DNA of 11,475 nt from Bathymodiolus brooksi thiotrophic gill symbiont (GTDB lineage: Bacteria > Pseudomonadota > Gammaproteobacteria > PS1 > Pseudothioglobaceae). This document shows, one piece after another, positions 1-8,485 of the stretch. Every line of letters starts with the position of its first letter. Positions within the stretch are counted from its first letter, which is position 1. Where the stretch lies: positions 1-11,475 of the forward strand of contig NZ_CAHJWD020000459.1 of assembly GCF_903642095.1 (NCBI RefSeq). Direction: 5' to 3'. Made by a program: the position numbers and the translations under genes. Below the pieces are notes generated by a model. It had not been told where the DNA came from, ran no database searches, and saw nothing but the letters and a program-made list of their open reading frames with translations.

Positions 1-1665
1 AGTTGCCGTTAAATCCATCAAAACATCAGCTGCCATATTTAAATGACGAGGAATTTTTAAATCCAACAAACCTTGTGCCAATTCTGGAAAATCTAGCAAA
101 CAGCGTGCAGTGAAGACCATGGCGACTTCAGGTAAGTCTTGCCAAATACAATCAAGCCAAAGTTTACCATTTCGTGTTTGAATGATTGAACAATCATCGC
201 TGATAATATGCTTTAGAACAAAATATTCTGCCATTAAATCTACTGCGGTATTGCTATATCCTTCATTATTGTAGTTAATTTCTAATCGTTGAAGGAATTG
301 CTGATTGATGTCGTTAATTTTTGGGAATAAATTTGATTTTTGGCAAGATAGTAGTTTTTCTAAGTTAATTGCAACACCAATACTGGTTAATCCTAAAAAA
401 TAATAATGGGCATCGTCTATGGGCGGGTTTTTCCAAGAGTGTTCATAACTTCTGCGATAATATTCATCAAATAACGCCTCTTTACTTGTTGAGGTATTGC
501 CCTGTTGAATGGCATCTCCTAGCATGGCGGCAAAAAAAGTTCTTTTCCTAATGTCAATCTGCTTGAGTTTGCTACTAAAAGTGGGTAAATCAGGTAATTT
601 TGACGAATCATTAATAAATTGTTTGGCGATGGCGTAATTATCCTCATCACTCAAGGGCTTTAAATTAAGAATATTCGTATTGGATATTAAATGTTCAAAA
701 TTTGCCAATGTATTGCCACTACCACTGGTTAAAGTTTCATACCAATTATTCGGTGTTTTGGTGTTTCTTTCTAATAATAGCACTCTGATTTTGCACTGAT
801 GCGTGCGTGCTTTTTCATCAAAATATGACAATAAACTTTTAACTGTTTGAATATAACTGCCTGCATAATCAATCACGATAAAGGTATTTACGCTTGGATA
901 CCATTGAGAGAAGTCGTGCGTATTTGTATTGGCATCAATGTGAAAAAAACCTTTGTCCCAAAATGGATCAACTGAGTTATGGCAAAAATGATATGCCAGT
1001 CTGCTTTTGCCTGCACCGCCCTGTTCACAGATCGACAACCAACTAAAAGATGGCTCGCTATCAACAAACTGTGCTAATATTCCTTGTTCCTCGTGTCTGC
1101 CAATAAAGGGAATAAAGGCGCTGTTATAGCGAAATCTTTGTAATTTTGTATCTGATTGTGTTGGTTTTTCAAGGCGTAATGGCAGTATTTCTTCCATTGT
1201 CTTGAGTTTTTCAACAATGTCATTTAGTTGTGTTGATACTTGTTCAACTAATTTTAGAATTTCTTTATTTTGCTGATATACTACGCCAATTGCTTGTAAT
1301 TTTGCGTCAATCTTTGCTAAATTCGCTGTATTAAGTTTGCCTGCTTTAATGTCTTTTAAGAATTCACGAGTGTTAATACCTTTCTCTAGTTCATCAAAAT
1401 ACCATTTTAACGCTTGTGCCAATTTTGGGTGTTGTTTGATTTTCTCTTGTAAAGATTGATTTAACTCGCTTTGTGCCTTATTTGTTACATTTTTAGCCAG
1501 CTGATAAATAACTGATAAAACAGATTTAATCAAAAGTTTGGGCAGTCCAAAGTCTTGATGCAGATACTCAACCAACTTGGTTTTTATCGTGTCATCTAAT
1601 AACAAAGCACCAAAGCCGCCTTGGTCATTAAGTTTTCCAATAATATCGTCTAAATCTTCTGCCAT
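1..1665 (-). CDS. STAND-like P-loop NTPase, partial (C-terminus beyond left edge)
   Basis: The reading frame is open from an ATG at 1665 to the window edge, 555 codons without a stop, so the C-terminus is missing. Residues 1-175 look helical and charged, with coiled-coil character around 105-165 and no recognisable catalytic motif. The stretch FIPFIGRHEE (184-193) leads into the nucleotide-binding domain. Visible there are a Walker A-like loop GGAGKSRL (216-223), a Walker B strand FIVIDYAG (262-269) and a sensor-like strand RVLLLERN (294-301). AVDLMAEYFVLK (474-485) resembles the segment after the ATPase core in STAND proteins that carry C-terminal repeats. STAND ATPases are signalling switches, many of them in antiviral defence; the role here is inferred. 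The start lies 27 nt after the stop of the 208-residue gene, in the same frame, with a weak ribosome binding site. The ATPase assignment is firm, the subfamily is not, and the effector or sensor end is unseen. Confidence 0.8.
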   Translation of the reverse strand, partial: MAEDLDDIIGKLNDQGGFGALLLDDTIKTKLVEYLHQDFGLPKLLIKSVLSVIYQLAKNVTNKAQSELNQSLQEKIKQHPKLAQALKWYFDELEKGINTREFLKDIKAGKLNTANLAKIDAKLQAIGVVYQQNKEILKLVEQVSTQLNDIVEKLKTMEEILPLRLEKPTQSDTKLQRFRYNSAFIPFIGRHEEQGILAQFVDSEPSFSWLSICEQGGAGKSRLAYHFCHNSVDPFWDKGFFHIDANTNTHDFSQWYPSVNTFIVIDYAGSYIQTVKSLLSYFDEKARTHQCKIRVLLLERNTKTPNNWYETLTSGSGNTLANFEHLISNTNILNLKPLSDEDNYAIAKQFINDSSKLPDLPTFSSKLKQIDIRKRTFFAAMLGDAIQQGNTSTSKEALFDEYYRRSYEHSWKNPPIDDAHYYFLGLTSIGVAINLEKLLSCQKSNLFPKINDINQQFLQRLEINYNNEGYSNTAVDLMAEYFVLKHIISDDCSIIQTRNGKLWLDCIWQDLPEVAMVFTARCLLDFPELAQGLLDLKIPRHLNMAADVLMDLTAT

Positions 1666-1692
1666 TTCAACTTTTACGAATACCCAAATTAA

Positions 1693-2319
1693 TTATATAT
1701 ATTGCTCTATAAATTTTCTAAAATTTTTGTGTGACATAATCTGCGTGCCGTCGCAATTAAATGACATTGATACGGTTGAATTAAATAGATTGATGGTAAT
1801 TGTGCGTAAATAATAGCCTTCTAAATGACGCAACTTAGGAATATGTTCCAGAATAAAACGCAAGTCGTTGATGTTGGTTAATTGCCCCATTTTTTGATTG
1901 CGTTCGAGTAAAGATTGTTGCCATTGTGGAGAAAGGATTTCAAATGAATTGTCTTGCTCAAGCAGTTTGTAAATACGCTTAATCAACTTACTTTTTTCTT
2001 TTAAAGCAATCTTATTAAAATGAAAATTTACATACTCGGGGCTGAGCAAATCCTCTGCTAAATGCACCTCAGTATTAAGTGGGTCAAAAACACTGGACAA
2101 CCGAACTTCGGTATTGTTCAAGCCAATTACCAAACGGTAGGCACCTGTTTCAAGTAATAAATACAGCCAAACCCTTGCCAGCTCTTCAATGTTTTCATCC
2201 ACAACATTGAAAGCCCGTTCACGGTTATAAACACTTTCACGCAGGCTTTTATCGCCCTTGATAGAGTGCATTAAATTGTTATTAAAATAATAGCCAACAA
2301 GAGCGTCTTTTTTCTTCAT
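1693..2319 (-). CDS. unrecognised 208-residue protein, coupled to truB
   Basis: I do not recognise this family. The protein has 208 residues, with no signal peptide or obvious membrane span. Residues 40-60 look helical (EELARVWLYLLLETG) and 60-80 look like beta strands. A lysine-rich helical stretch covers about 103-122, and the C-terminal third (about 168-195) has alternating hydrophobic residues that suggest a beta hairpin. The ATG overlaps the truB stop as ATGA, which indicates translational coupling, and there is no strong Shine-Dalgarno sequence. It lies directly upstream of the STAND-like ATPase in the same frame, separated only by a TAA and nine codons. The two are probably co-expressed and may act together, which is inferred from context only. 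It is unlikely to be a shadow, because it is the only long frame in this interval and fits tightly between its neighbours. Confidence 0.8.
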   Translation of the reverse strand: MKKKDALVGYYFNNNLMHSIKGDKSLRESVYNRERAFNVVDENIEELARVWLYLLLETGAYRLVIGLNNTEVRLSSVFDPLNTEVHLAEDLLSPEYVNFHFNKIALKEKSKLIKRIYKLLEQDNSFEILSPQWQQSLLERNQKMGQLTNINDLRFILEHIPKLRHLEGYYLRTITINLFNSTVSMSFNCDGTQIMSHKNFRKFIEQYI

Positions 2320-3230
2320 ATAAATAACCGTTTGGGTTGCAAGTAACCATTTTCTATCTGTCCAATGCCTAGAAAAATGGTATTTTCGTCAAACATTTTA
2401 ACCAAATTATCAGCTTGGTTTTCAATTTTAATTTTTCTGCCATAACGAATGTCTATACTTTGTTGTTTGTCAATGGTAACGCTGTGAATACTAGGCAACA
2501 TTGCTTCACTTGGAAAAATTTTAGCGTCCAATTGTTCAAAATCTGCATCGGTATCGCCTATTAAAGTTTCCAAATCAGCAAACTTAATCGCTTGCGTAAT
2601 ATCGATGTGGGCAAACCCCGTGCGGCGTAATTCAATAACATGTGCACCACAGCCTAATTTTTCGCCAATATCAGCAATCAGTGAACGAATATAAGTGCCC
2701 TTAGAACACGACACTTCTAAACTTATTATGCCATTTTCATAGCCTAAAAAGTCAAGTTTGTGAATGGTAACCGAGCGGGCTTTGCGTTCAATCTCAATAC
2801 CTTGCCTAGCAAGTTTGTATAAAGGTTGCCCATCTTTTTTAAGCGCCGAATACATCGGCGGCACTTGCTCAATATCACCTTGAAAACTCAATGCAGTATC
2901 CAGCACTTGCGCTTCACTGATTTGCTCAAAGTTTTTTATTGCAGTAATTTCACCTTCACAATCCAGCGTATCCGTCGTTTGCCCAAGTTGCCCACGCACA
3001 AAATATCGTTTGTCGTCATTAAGCAAAAACCCTGCAACTTTTGTAGCCTGCCCCAAACAAATCGGCAATATGCCACTTGCCAAAGGGTCTAATGCACCCG
3101 TATGCCCTGCTTTTTTAGCAAAAAATAAGCGTTTAACTTTTTGTAAAGCGGCGTTAGAGCTCAATCCTGTGTCTTTATCCAGCAGAATAATGCCATTAAT
3201 GTCCCTGCCTTTTGCGTTGCGTCTTGACAC
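2316..3230 (-). CDS. truB: tRNA pseudouridine(55) synthase TruB
   Basis: TruB isomerises U55 in the T-loop of most elongator tRNAs to pseudouridine and also acts as a tRNA folding chaperone in the cytoplasm. The 304 residues are close to the usual length (314 in E. coli). The N-terminal GRDINGIILLDK (8-19) is typical. The catalytic loop GHTGALDPLASG (42-53) contains the nucleophile Asp48, Tyr76 sits in KRYFVRG (74-80), and SKGTYIRS (176-183) carries the conserved arginine. The C-terminal part (about 245-304) matches the small PUA-like domain. The start is GTG; it gives the canonical N-terminus, and no nearby ATG does. It lies 9 nt after the rbfA stop with little Shine-Dalgarno match, so coupling to rbfA is likely. 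Its TGA overlaps the start of the next gene. In E. coli rpsO follows truB; here it does not follow directly. Confidence 0.97.
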   Translation of the reverse strand: MSRRNAKGRDINGIILLDKDTGLSSNAALQKVKRLFFAKKAGHTGALDPLASGILPICLGQATKVAGFLLNDDKRYFVRGQLGQTTDTLDCEGEITAIKNFEQISEAQVLDTALSFQGDIEQVPPMYSALKKDGQPLYKLARQGIEIERKARSVTIHKLDFLGYENGIISLEVSCSKGTYIRSLIADIGEKLGCGAHVIELRRTGFAHIDITQAIKFADLETLIGDTDADFEQLDAKIFPSEAMLPSIHSVTIDKQQSIDIRYGRKIKIENQADNLVKMFDENTIFLGIGQIENGYLQPKRLFI

Positions 3231-3239
3231 CAGTCAAAT

Positions 3240-3578
3240 TTAAAGTTTGGACAATAAATCATCAATTCTAGCACCTGTGTTTGGCGCTGAATCATAAATA
3301 AACTTGAGGGCTGGTGTATGGCGTAAGTCTAAAGTTTTGGATAAACGAGAACGGAAAAAACCGCTGGCTTTGTAAAGCAAGGGTGCAACAATATTTTGTT
3401 GGTCTTCTGGCACTGTATAAAAAACCTTGGCACTACTTAAATCACGACTGCTTAAAACATCGGTAATGCTCACCATTTGCAATCTAGGGTCTTTGGTTTC
3501 TTTTTTTAACAACATCACTAATTCTCGGCGAATCAACTCATTAATTCTTTCAACTCTATAAGAAGTTTGCTCTGCCAT
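3240..3578 (-). CDS. rbfA: 30S ribosome-binding factor RbfA
   Basis: RbfA binds the 30S subunit during late maturation of the 16S rRNA 5' region and is needed for cold adaptation in E. coli. It is a small KH-fold protein; 112 residues is slightly short for the family but complete. Recognisable segments are the N-terminal helix RVERINELIRREL (8-20), DPRLQMVSITDV (30-41), the strand AKVFYTV (50-56) and the C-terminal LRHTPALKFIYD (85-96). The ATG lies 9 nt after the infB stop, and the spacer has no Shine-Dalgarno sequence, so translation probably depends on ribosomes finishing infB. truB starts 9 nt downstream, as expected in this operon. Confidence 0.96.
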   Translation of the reverse strand: MAEQTSYRVERINELIRRELVMLLKKETKDPRLQMVSITDVLSSRDLSSAKVFYTVPEDQQNIVAPLLYKASGFFRSRLSKTLDLRHTPALKFIYDSAPNTGARIDDLLSKL

Positions 3579-3587
3579 TTGTGAATG

Positions 3588-6083
3588 CTAAAGCGTGCGT
3601 GCCCTTTCAATACGCTCAAAGACTTCAATTTGGTCGCCTGCTTCTACATCATAGCCTGCCACGCCGATACCACATTCTGTGCCTGATTTGACTTCTTTAA
3701 CATCGTCTTTAAAGCGTCTAAGTGATTCTAACTCACCTTCAAATACCACCACACTATCACGCAATACACGAATTGGGCTGTCTTTTCTAACTACACCTTC
3801 TTCAACTATACAACCGGCAATATCACCCAATTTTTGTGATTTAAACACTTCTTTCACATTGGCAATACCAATAATATTTTCACTTAATTCAGGGCTAAGC
3901 AGTCCACTCATAATTGCCCTTACATCATCAATTAAGTTGTAGATGATTGAATAGTATTCAATTCGCACTCCTTCATTATCGGCGGTCTTGCGTGCCATTG
4001 CATCGGCACGAACATTAAAACCAAGCACCAATGCACCTGAGGTGGCTGCTAAGTTAATATCGGTATTATTAATGCCACCTACACCGCTTAAAACGACTTT
4101 TACGCGTACTTCGTCAGTTGATAATTCTTCGAGTGCTTCAACCAATGCTTGTGCTGAACCTCTAACATCAGATTTAAGCAACACATTAACGGTAGAAACA
4201 TCGCCTTCTTCCATCTTCTGTAAGAAGTTTTCCATCTTTAATGCTTGCTGTTTTTGTAGTGCAGCCTCACGGTCGCGTGCTTTTCTGAAATCAGCCACTT
4301 CTCGTGCTTTGCGTTCTGTCTCCACCACCAAAACTTCATCACCTGAATCTGGTACACCTGACAAACCAAGCACTTCAACTGGCATTGAGGGACTAGCTTC
4401 TTGTAAAATTTTGCCTTGGTCGTTCACAATTTGCTTAACCTTGCCGTATTCTAAACCAGCAATCATAATATCACCTTTCTTCAAAGTGCCTGATTGCACA
4501 AGAATTGTTGTTACCTTGCCACGACCTTTCTCAAGGCGTGCTTCCAATACGGTGCCTTGTGCTGGACCTTCAAAAATTGCTGAAAATTCTGACATTTCAG
4601 AAGTTAGAGTAATAGCATCTAAAAGTGCATCAATGCCTTCGCCTGTATGTGCTGATACGCCCACCATAATCACATCGCCACCCCAGTCTTCTGAGATGAC
4701 TTCATGCAAAGAAAGCTCTTGTCTAACTTTATCAAGGTCTGCACCTTCTTTGTCAATTTTATTCACTGCAACAATAATTGGTACGCCTGCTTTCTTTGCA
4801 TGTTTAATTGACTCAATCGTTTGTGGCATAACGCCATCATCAGCCGCTACTACAAGAATAATAATATCGGTTGTGCTTGCCCCACGAGAGCGCATTTTTG
4901 AAAATGCCGCATGTCCCGGTGTGTCAATGAAAACAATATCGTTGCCGTTTGAACGCACTTGGTAAGCACCAATGTGCTGAGTAATACCACCAGCCTCTCC
5001 ATCAACAACTTTTGCCTTACGAATGTAATCCAATAATGATGTTTTACCGTGATCAACATGCCCCATAATCGTGACTACTGGTGGTCTAGGTATCTCGTTG
5101 CCAGTTACTTTTGCTTTTTCAATAACAGCATCTTCAATGGTCTCTTCTTTACTGACAACACCTATGTGCCCCATTTCTTCAACCACCAAAAGTGCAGTGT
5201 CTTGATCAATTACATCATTCAGCGTGACCATTACACCCATACCCATCAATACTTTGAGAATTTCTCCAGCTTTGGTGGTCATTTTTTGTGCCAAGTCAAC
5301 GACCTTAATATTATCAGGCACTGCCACTTCACGAATTACCTTTTCAATCGGTTTTTGAAAGCCGTGTTGTGCTTGCTCTTCTTGAATTTTTTGACTGAGG
5401 CGAGTCCTGTCTTTCTTTTTTAATTTTCTGTTTGTTTTTTTGGCAACATGCAATTGTGTACGCCCTGATCCTGCCGCTGAGTTTGCGTTGCGTAGTCGTT
5501 TTGGCTTTTTGACATCTTTTGAGGTGTTTTTTTCGGGTGTTTCAGTAACTTTTTTAGTATTGTCTGTCTTATTCTCAATCGCTTTTTCAGTATCGCCTGT
5601 CTTTTTATCGGTAACTTCTTCAGTATTGCTTTCTTTTTGCTGTGCTTGTATTTGCTGTTGCTTTAAATCTTCTACCTCTTGCTTTTGCTTCTGAATCATT
5701 TCTTTGCGCTTAGCATCTTGTTCTGCTAATTTTGCATCTGCATCACGCCCAGCCTCTAATGCCGCTTGTGCCGCTTGCGCTGCTTGCATTTCTTCATTGT
5801 CTTGAGTGCTTTCAGGTGCTAGTTTTTTAGCACGGGTTGCCTTAATTTTAATCTTAACGCCTCCACCCGTGCTTACGCTTGCCTTCACACCTGGTTGGCG
5901 AGAAACAGAGATACTAGATTTACTTGAACGCTTTGACAAACTACTCATTAAAACTTTGCGCTCTTCTCCTGAAATCTCAGAATCAGCAGCTTTACCTTCA
6001 ATGCCAGCATTTGCTAAAATTGTGATAACTTCTTCTTCAGTCTTTTTCAGTAACTTAGAGAGTGATTGAACTGTATGTGCCAT
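3588..6083 (-). CDS. infB: translation initiation factor IF2
   Basis: IF2 is the GTPase that brings formyl-methionyl initiator tRNA to the 30S subunit and promotes subunit joining. It has 831 residues (890 in E. coli). An IF2_N module covers about 1-50. A long charged linker follows (about 85-240), Ala/Gln-rich and then Lys/Thr-rich with 11-residue repeats. A second IF2_N module lies at about 250-305. The G domain shows G1 GHVDHGKT (341-348), G2 GGITQHIG (365-372), G3 DTPGH (387-391), G4 NKID (441-444) and G5 SAH (477-479), where SAK is usual. Beta-barrel domain II, domain III and the C-terminal fMet-tRNA-binding domain fill about 505-831. AAAGG about 8 nt before the ATG serves as the ribosome binding site. 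The gene follows nusA by 46 nt. An internal start for a short IF2 form, known in E. coli, could not be identified. Confidence 0.98.
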   Translation of the reverse strand: MAHTVQSLSKLLKKTEEEVITILANAGIEGKAADSEISGEERKVLMSSLSKRSSKSSISVSRQPGVKASVSTGGGVKIKIKATRAKKLAPESTQDNEEMQAAQAAQAALEAGRDADAKLAEQDAKRKEMIQKQKQEVEDLKQQQIQAQQKESNTEEVTDKKTGDTEKAIENKTDNTKKVTETPEKNTSKDVKKPKRLRNANSAAGSGRTQLHVAKKTNRKLKKKDRTRLSQKIQEEQAQHGFQKPIEKVIREVAVPDNIKVVDLAQKMTTKAGEILKVLMGMGVMVTLNDVIDQDTALLVVEEMGHIGVVSKEETIEDAVIEKAKVTGNEIPRPPVVTIMGHVDHGKTSLLDYIRKAKVVDGEAGGITQHIGAYQVRSNGNDIVFIDTPGHAAFSKMRSRGASTTDIIILVVAADDGVMPQTIESIKHAKKAGVPIIVAVNKIDKEGADLDKVRQELSLHEVISEDWGGDVIMVGVSAHTGEGIDALLDAITLTSEMSEFSAIFEGPAQGTVLEARLEKGRGKVTTILVQSGTLKKGDIMIAGLEYGKVKQIVNDQGKILQEASPSMPVEVLGLSGVPDSGDEVLVVETERKAREVADFRKARDREAALQKQQALKMENFLQKMEEGDVSTVNVLLKSDVRGSAQALVEALEELSTDEVRVKVVLSGVGGINNTDINLAATSGALVLGFNVRADAMARKTADNEGVRIEYYSIIYNLIDDVRAIMSGLLSPELSENIIGIANVKEVFKSQKLGDIAGCIVEEGVVRKDSPIRVLRDSVVVFEGELESLRRFKDDVKEVKSGTECGIGVAGYDVEAGDQIEVFERIERARTL
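5496..5627 (-). repeat. four imperfect 33-bp tandem repeats in the IF2 linker
   Basis: Within infB, codons 153-196 fall into four in-register 11-residue units: [33 protein letters not shown] and [11 protein letters not shown]. The first three units are also clearly alike at the DNA level (most begin with AATACT or GATACT followed by an A-rich stretch); the fourth is degenerate. Because the unit is a multiple of three, gain or loss of a copy keeps the frame. The segment lies in the flexible linker between the two IF2_N modules, where length is poorly conserved. Confidence 0.65.
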
Positions 6084-6129
6084 AGCGTTTGCCTTTGTTT
6101 TAATTTATTAAGAATTAATGCTTAAAGAA

Positions 6130-7605
6130 TTATTTAAACCATCCTTCATTTTCTCTTGCAGTTATAATCATAGTTGATGCCACTTCCTTGTCCATCTTTT
6201 GAATATCTAATAATTCATCAATTGACAATTCTGCTAAATTTTCTACTGTCGTAATTTCTGCCTCAATTAACACCTGTGCCAAATCCTCACTAACGCCTTC
6301 AACACTCATTAGCAAGTCAGAAGATTCTGAATCACCTAAAGCTTGGACAAGTTGTGCATCGGAAGCACGCTCTTGCAACTCTTCAACCATTGAGACATCA
6401 AACTCTTCAATATTTTCCAAACTGGTGGCATCGGCATCGGCAATATCATCAACACTAACAAAGCCTTCATCAATTAATACACCTGCTACTTCAGAGTCAA
6501 CGCCTAATTGTTCAGCTAATTTGTTGCTAATTTTTTGATTCTCTTTCTCTTGTTTATCATTGGATTCACTCGTTGACATTACATTTAGCTTCCAGTCAGT
6601 AAGACGCGATGCCAATTTAATATTTTGACCACCACGGCCAATTGCCAATGCCAACTGATCTTCTTCAACGGCAATATCCATTGAGTTTCTATCTTCGTCA
6701 ACCACAATAGAACTTACTTCTGCTGGTGCCATAGCATTAATCACATATTGTGCAGGGTCTTCATCCCATAAAATAACATCTACACGCTCGCCATTCAATT
6801 CATTTGATACTGCTTGCACGCGTGAACCACGCATACCAATGCATGAGCCAATTGGATCTAGGCGTTTGTCTTTGGATTTCACTGCCAACTTTGAGCGTAA
6901 ACCCGGATCACGACTGGCACCCATAATTTCAATAACACCCTCAGAAATCTCTGGCACTTCCATCTCAAACAATTCAATCATCATTTCAGGCACAGTGCGA
7001 CTTAAGAAAATCTGTGCGCCTCGTGGGCTTGATTTCACTTCTTTAATATAAGCCTTTAGACGGTCATTCTTACGAATAGATTCGTTTGGAATTAAATCAA
7101 ATTTAGAAATCATTCCATCGGCGGCACCCATATCAACATAAACATTACCACGATCAACACGCTTCACAGTTACCATGATAACTTCGCCTACACGCTTAGT
7201 GTAATCAGCAACAATTACCTCTCTTTCGGCTTCACGCATTTTTTGAATAATAACTTGCTTAACGATTTGTGCAGCGATGCGACCAAACTCTTCGGTCTTC
7301 ATTGGTTCGCGTACAAAATCGTCCACCTCTACGCCGTTTGCGTCCTTGGCATGAATGTGTAATGTTGCATCAAACTCAGTGCCGTCATCATCCACAAAAT
7401 TATCACCATCTACAATAACCATCCACTGCCTAAAAGTAGAAAAATCACCCGTTTTCCTATCAATTTCAACATAAGCATCAATATTATGTCGTTTTTTGGT
7501 TGCAACTGCCATTGCTTCTTCTAATGCCTCAAAAACATCCTCTTTAGAAATGTTCTTTTCGTTAGAAATTGCCTCAACCATTAAAAATAATTCTTTACTT
7601 TCCAC
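6130..7605 (-). CDS. nusA: transcription termination/antitermination factor NusA
   Basis: NusA binds RNA polymerase and nascent RNA, enhancing pausing and intrinsic termination, and takes part in antitermination on rRNA operons. The 491 residues match the long gammaproteobacterial form. The N-terminal polymerase-binding domain covers about 1-130. An S1 domain follows (about 135-200, with GEVIMVTVKRVDRGNVYVDMG at its core). KH1 has GSCIGMRGSRV (253-263) and KH2 has AIGRGGQNIKLA (321-332). Two acidic C-terminal repeats fill about 360-491 (around VAGVLIDEGF and LAQVLIEAEI). The start is GTG with a strong Shine-Dalgarno sequence (AGGAG, 7612-7616) that overlaps the rimP stop codon, six bases before the GTG. 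In E. coli NusA regulates its own operon; the hairpin upstream of rimP offers a possible site for that here. Confidence 0.98.
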   Translation of the reverse strand: MESKELFLMVEAISNEKNISKEDVFEALEEAMAVATKKRHNIDAYVEIDRKTGDFSTFRQWMVIVDGDNFVDDDGTEFDATLHIHAKDANGVEVDDFVREPMKTEEFGRIAAQIVKQVIIQKMREAEREVIVADYTKRVGEVIMVTVKRVDRGNVYVDMGAADGMISKFDLIPNESIRKNDRLKAYIKEVKSSPRGAQIFLSRTVPEMMIELFEMEVPEISEGVIEIMGASRDPGLRSKLAVKSKDKRLDPIGSCIGMRGSRVQAVSNELNGERVDVILWDEDPAQYVINAMAPAEVSSIVVDEDRNSMDIAVEEDQLALAIGRGGQNIKLASRLTDWKLNVMSTSESNDKQEKENQKISNKLAEQLGVDSEVAGVLIDEGFVSVDDIADADATSLENIEEFDVSMVEELQERASDAQLVQALGDSESSDLLMSVEGVSEDLAQVLIEAEITTVENLAELSIDELLDIQKMDKEVASTMIITARENEGWFK

Positions 7606-7611
7606 TCTCTT

Positions 7612-7616
7612 CTCCT
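7612..7616 (-). promoter_or_regulatory. nusA ribosome binding site overlapping the rimP stop
   Basis: AGGAG on the minus strand shares its first two bases with the TAG stop of rimP (7615-7617) and lies six bases before the GTG at 7605. It fixes the GTG as the nusA start and implies that ribosomes ending rimP cover the nusA initiation site. Confidence 0.8.
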
Positions 7617-8076
7617 AAAAATGTGCCACTAAATTTGCTTTTTCAATTAAATCAATATCCAATTTATGGCTACCTGTATTTGTCATTAATTCAATACTGT
7701 TGTTGTTTTCACTCACGCTACCGATAACACCCTTAAATTTCCTTTGACCTTTAATTGGTCTTAATAATCTCAAAGTAATATCGTTGCCTAAAAATCTCTG
7801 GTAATGCTTAATATGAAATAACGGTCGTTCAATGCCCGGTGATGATACTTCCAAATTATACGGCATTGTAATCGGATCCTCTACATCAAAAATACTACTC
7901 AACTGACGCGACACCGTTTCACAATCGCTCAGCCCAATACCCTGCTCTGAATCAATATAAACTCTCAAGATACTGTGCTTACCACTAGCAACATACTCAA
8001 TGCCCACCAATTCATAGCCCATATCTTCAATTACTGGCTGAATTAATACTTCAATTTTATCCGTAATTTTTGCCAT
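7615..8076 (-). CDS. rimP: ribosome maturation factor RimP
   Basis: RimP assists 30S subunit assembly, favouring uptake of late ribosomal proteins near the central pseudoknot. With the ATG at 8076 it has 153 residues, matching the family (150 in E. coli). The signature YNLEVSSPGIERPL (73-86) is present, as are the N-terminal GYELVGIEY (20-28) and a C-terminal Sm-like domain (about 90-153). The open frame can be extended to a TTG at 8094, but that would add six residues and swallow the GAAGG ribosome binding site (8088-8092), so the ATG is preferred. It is the first protein gene of the operon and begins 20 nt after the U-tract of a terminator-like hairpin. Confidence 0.96.
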   Translation of the reverse strand: MAKITDKIEVLIQPVIEDMGYELVGIEYVASGKHSILRVYIDSEQGIGLSDCETVSRQLSSIFDVEDPITMPYNLEVSSPGIERPLFHIKHYQRFLGNDITLRLLRPIKGQRKFKGVIGSVSENNNSIELMTNTGSHKLDIDLIEKANLVAHF

Positions 8077-8095
8077 ATTAAAACAAACCTTCAAT

Positions 8096-8119
8096 AAAAA
8101 CCCCCCTAAAAAGGGGGGT
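8096..8119 (-). terminator. intrinsic terminator or attenuator between tRNA and rimP
   Basis: Read on the minus strand, six C (8118-8113), a six-base loop, six G (8106-8101) and then five T (8100-8096) form a GC-only stem plus an extra A-T pair and a U-tract, a textbook Rho-independent shape. The other strand has no comparable T-run after the stem, so it points leftward, out of the tRNA gene into rimP. Only about ten bases separate the tRNA 3' end from the base of the stem, leaving no room for a separate promoter between the two. Transcription of rimP-nusA-infB-rbfA-truB must therefore read through it, or start inside or upstream of the tRNA. Confidence 0.85.
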
Positions 8120-8129
8120 CGTGATTATT

Positions 8130-8206
<77 letters not shown>

Positions 8207-8219
8207 CTAAAGGAAGTGG

Positions 8220-8247
8220 ATTATACACTGATATAACATTATGTCCA
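8220..8247 (-). promoter_or_regulatory. sigma-70-type promoter of the tRNA-rimP-nusA operon
   Basis: On the minus strand there is TGGACA (8247-8242, five of six matches to TTGACA), a 16-bp spacer and a perfect TATAAT (8225-8220). Transcription should start near 8213, a few bases before the mature tRNA 5' end at 8206. Confidence 0.8.
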
Positions 8248-8449
8248 GTAAAAATAAAAATGTGAGCTATATAATAATGATTAACAAAATTCAATTTTTT
8301 CCGACTTGGTAAGTTATCAAACCTTATCTTAGTGGGAATAATGTTAGATTTAAGGAATTATTAAGTGGGAAGGGCGGTGATTACTGGCTATTCATTTTAT
8401 TTTTGAAAATGGCATAACAAAAAACCACTCTATCTCAAGAAGGTTTAAG
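8248..8449. other. intergenic region between the divergent operon and gshB
   Basis: This AT-rich stretch lies between the tRNA promoter and the gshB promoter region. No open frame with a plausible start and ribosome binding site was seen, and no RNA gene was recognised. The octamer agtgggaa occurs twice (8331-8338 and 8364-8371), 33 bp apart on the same face of the helix. With only two short copies it could be chance. Confidence 0.5.
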
Positions 8450-8478
8450 TTCTTACATAATAAAGGGTCTTGTATAAT
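8450..8478 (+). promoter_or_regulatory. probable gshB promoter
   Basis: A perfect TATAAT lies at 8473-8478. The best -35 at 17-bp spacing is the poor TTCTTA (8450-8455). A start seven bases after the -10 would fall at 8485-8486, on the A of the gshB ATG. Confidence 0.55.
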
Positions 8479-8485
8479 CATTGTC

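Noticed and set aside
1..1665. The ATPase as a pseudogene
   Set aside because: All 555 visible codons are open, and the motifs are in order and correctly spaced; the missing C-terminus is due to the window edge.
3988..4965. A 325-codon plus-strand open frame opposite infB
   Set aside because: It is antisense to the conserved IF2 G domain and domains II and III, is rich in Ser, Thr and Pro as mirror frames are, and has no recognisable family.
8077..8094. Upstream TTG start for rimP
   Set aside because: It would place the GAAGG ribosome binding site inside the coding region and add six residues not typical of RimP; the ATG at 8076 fits better.
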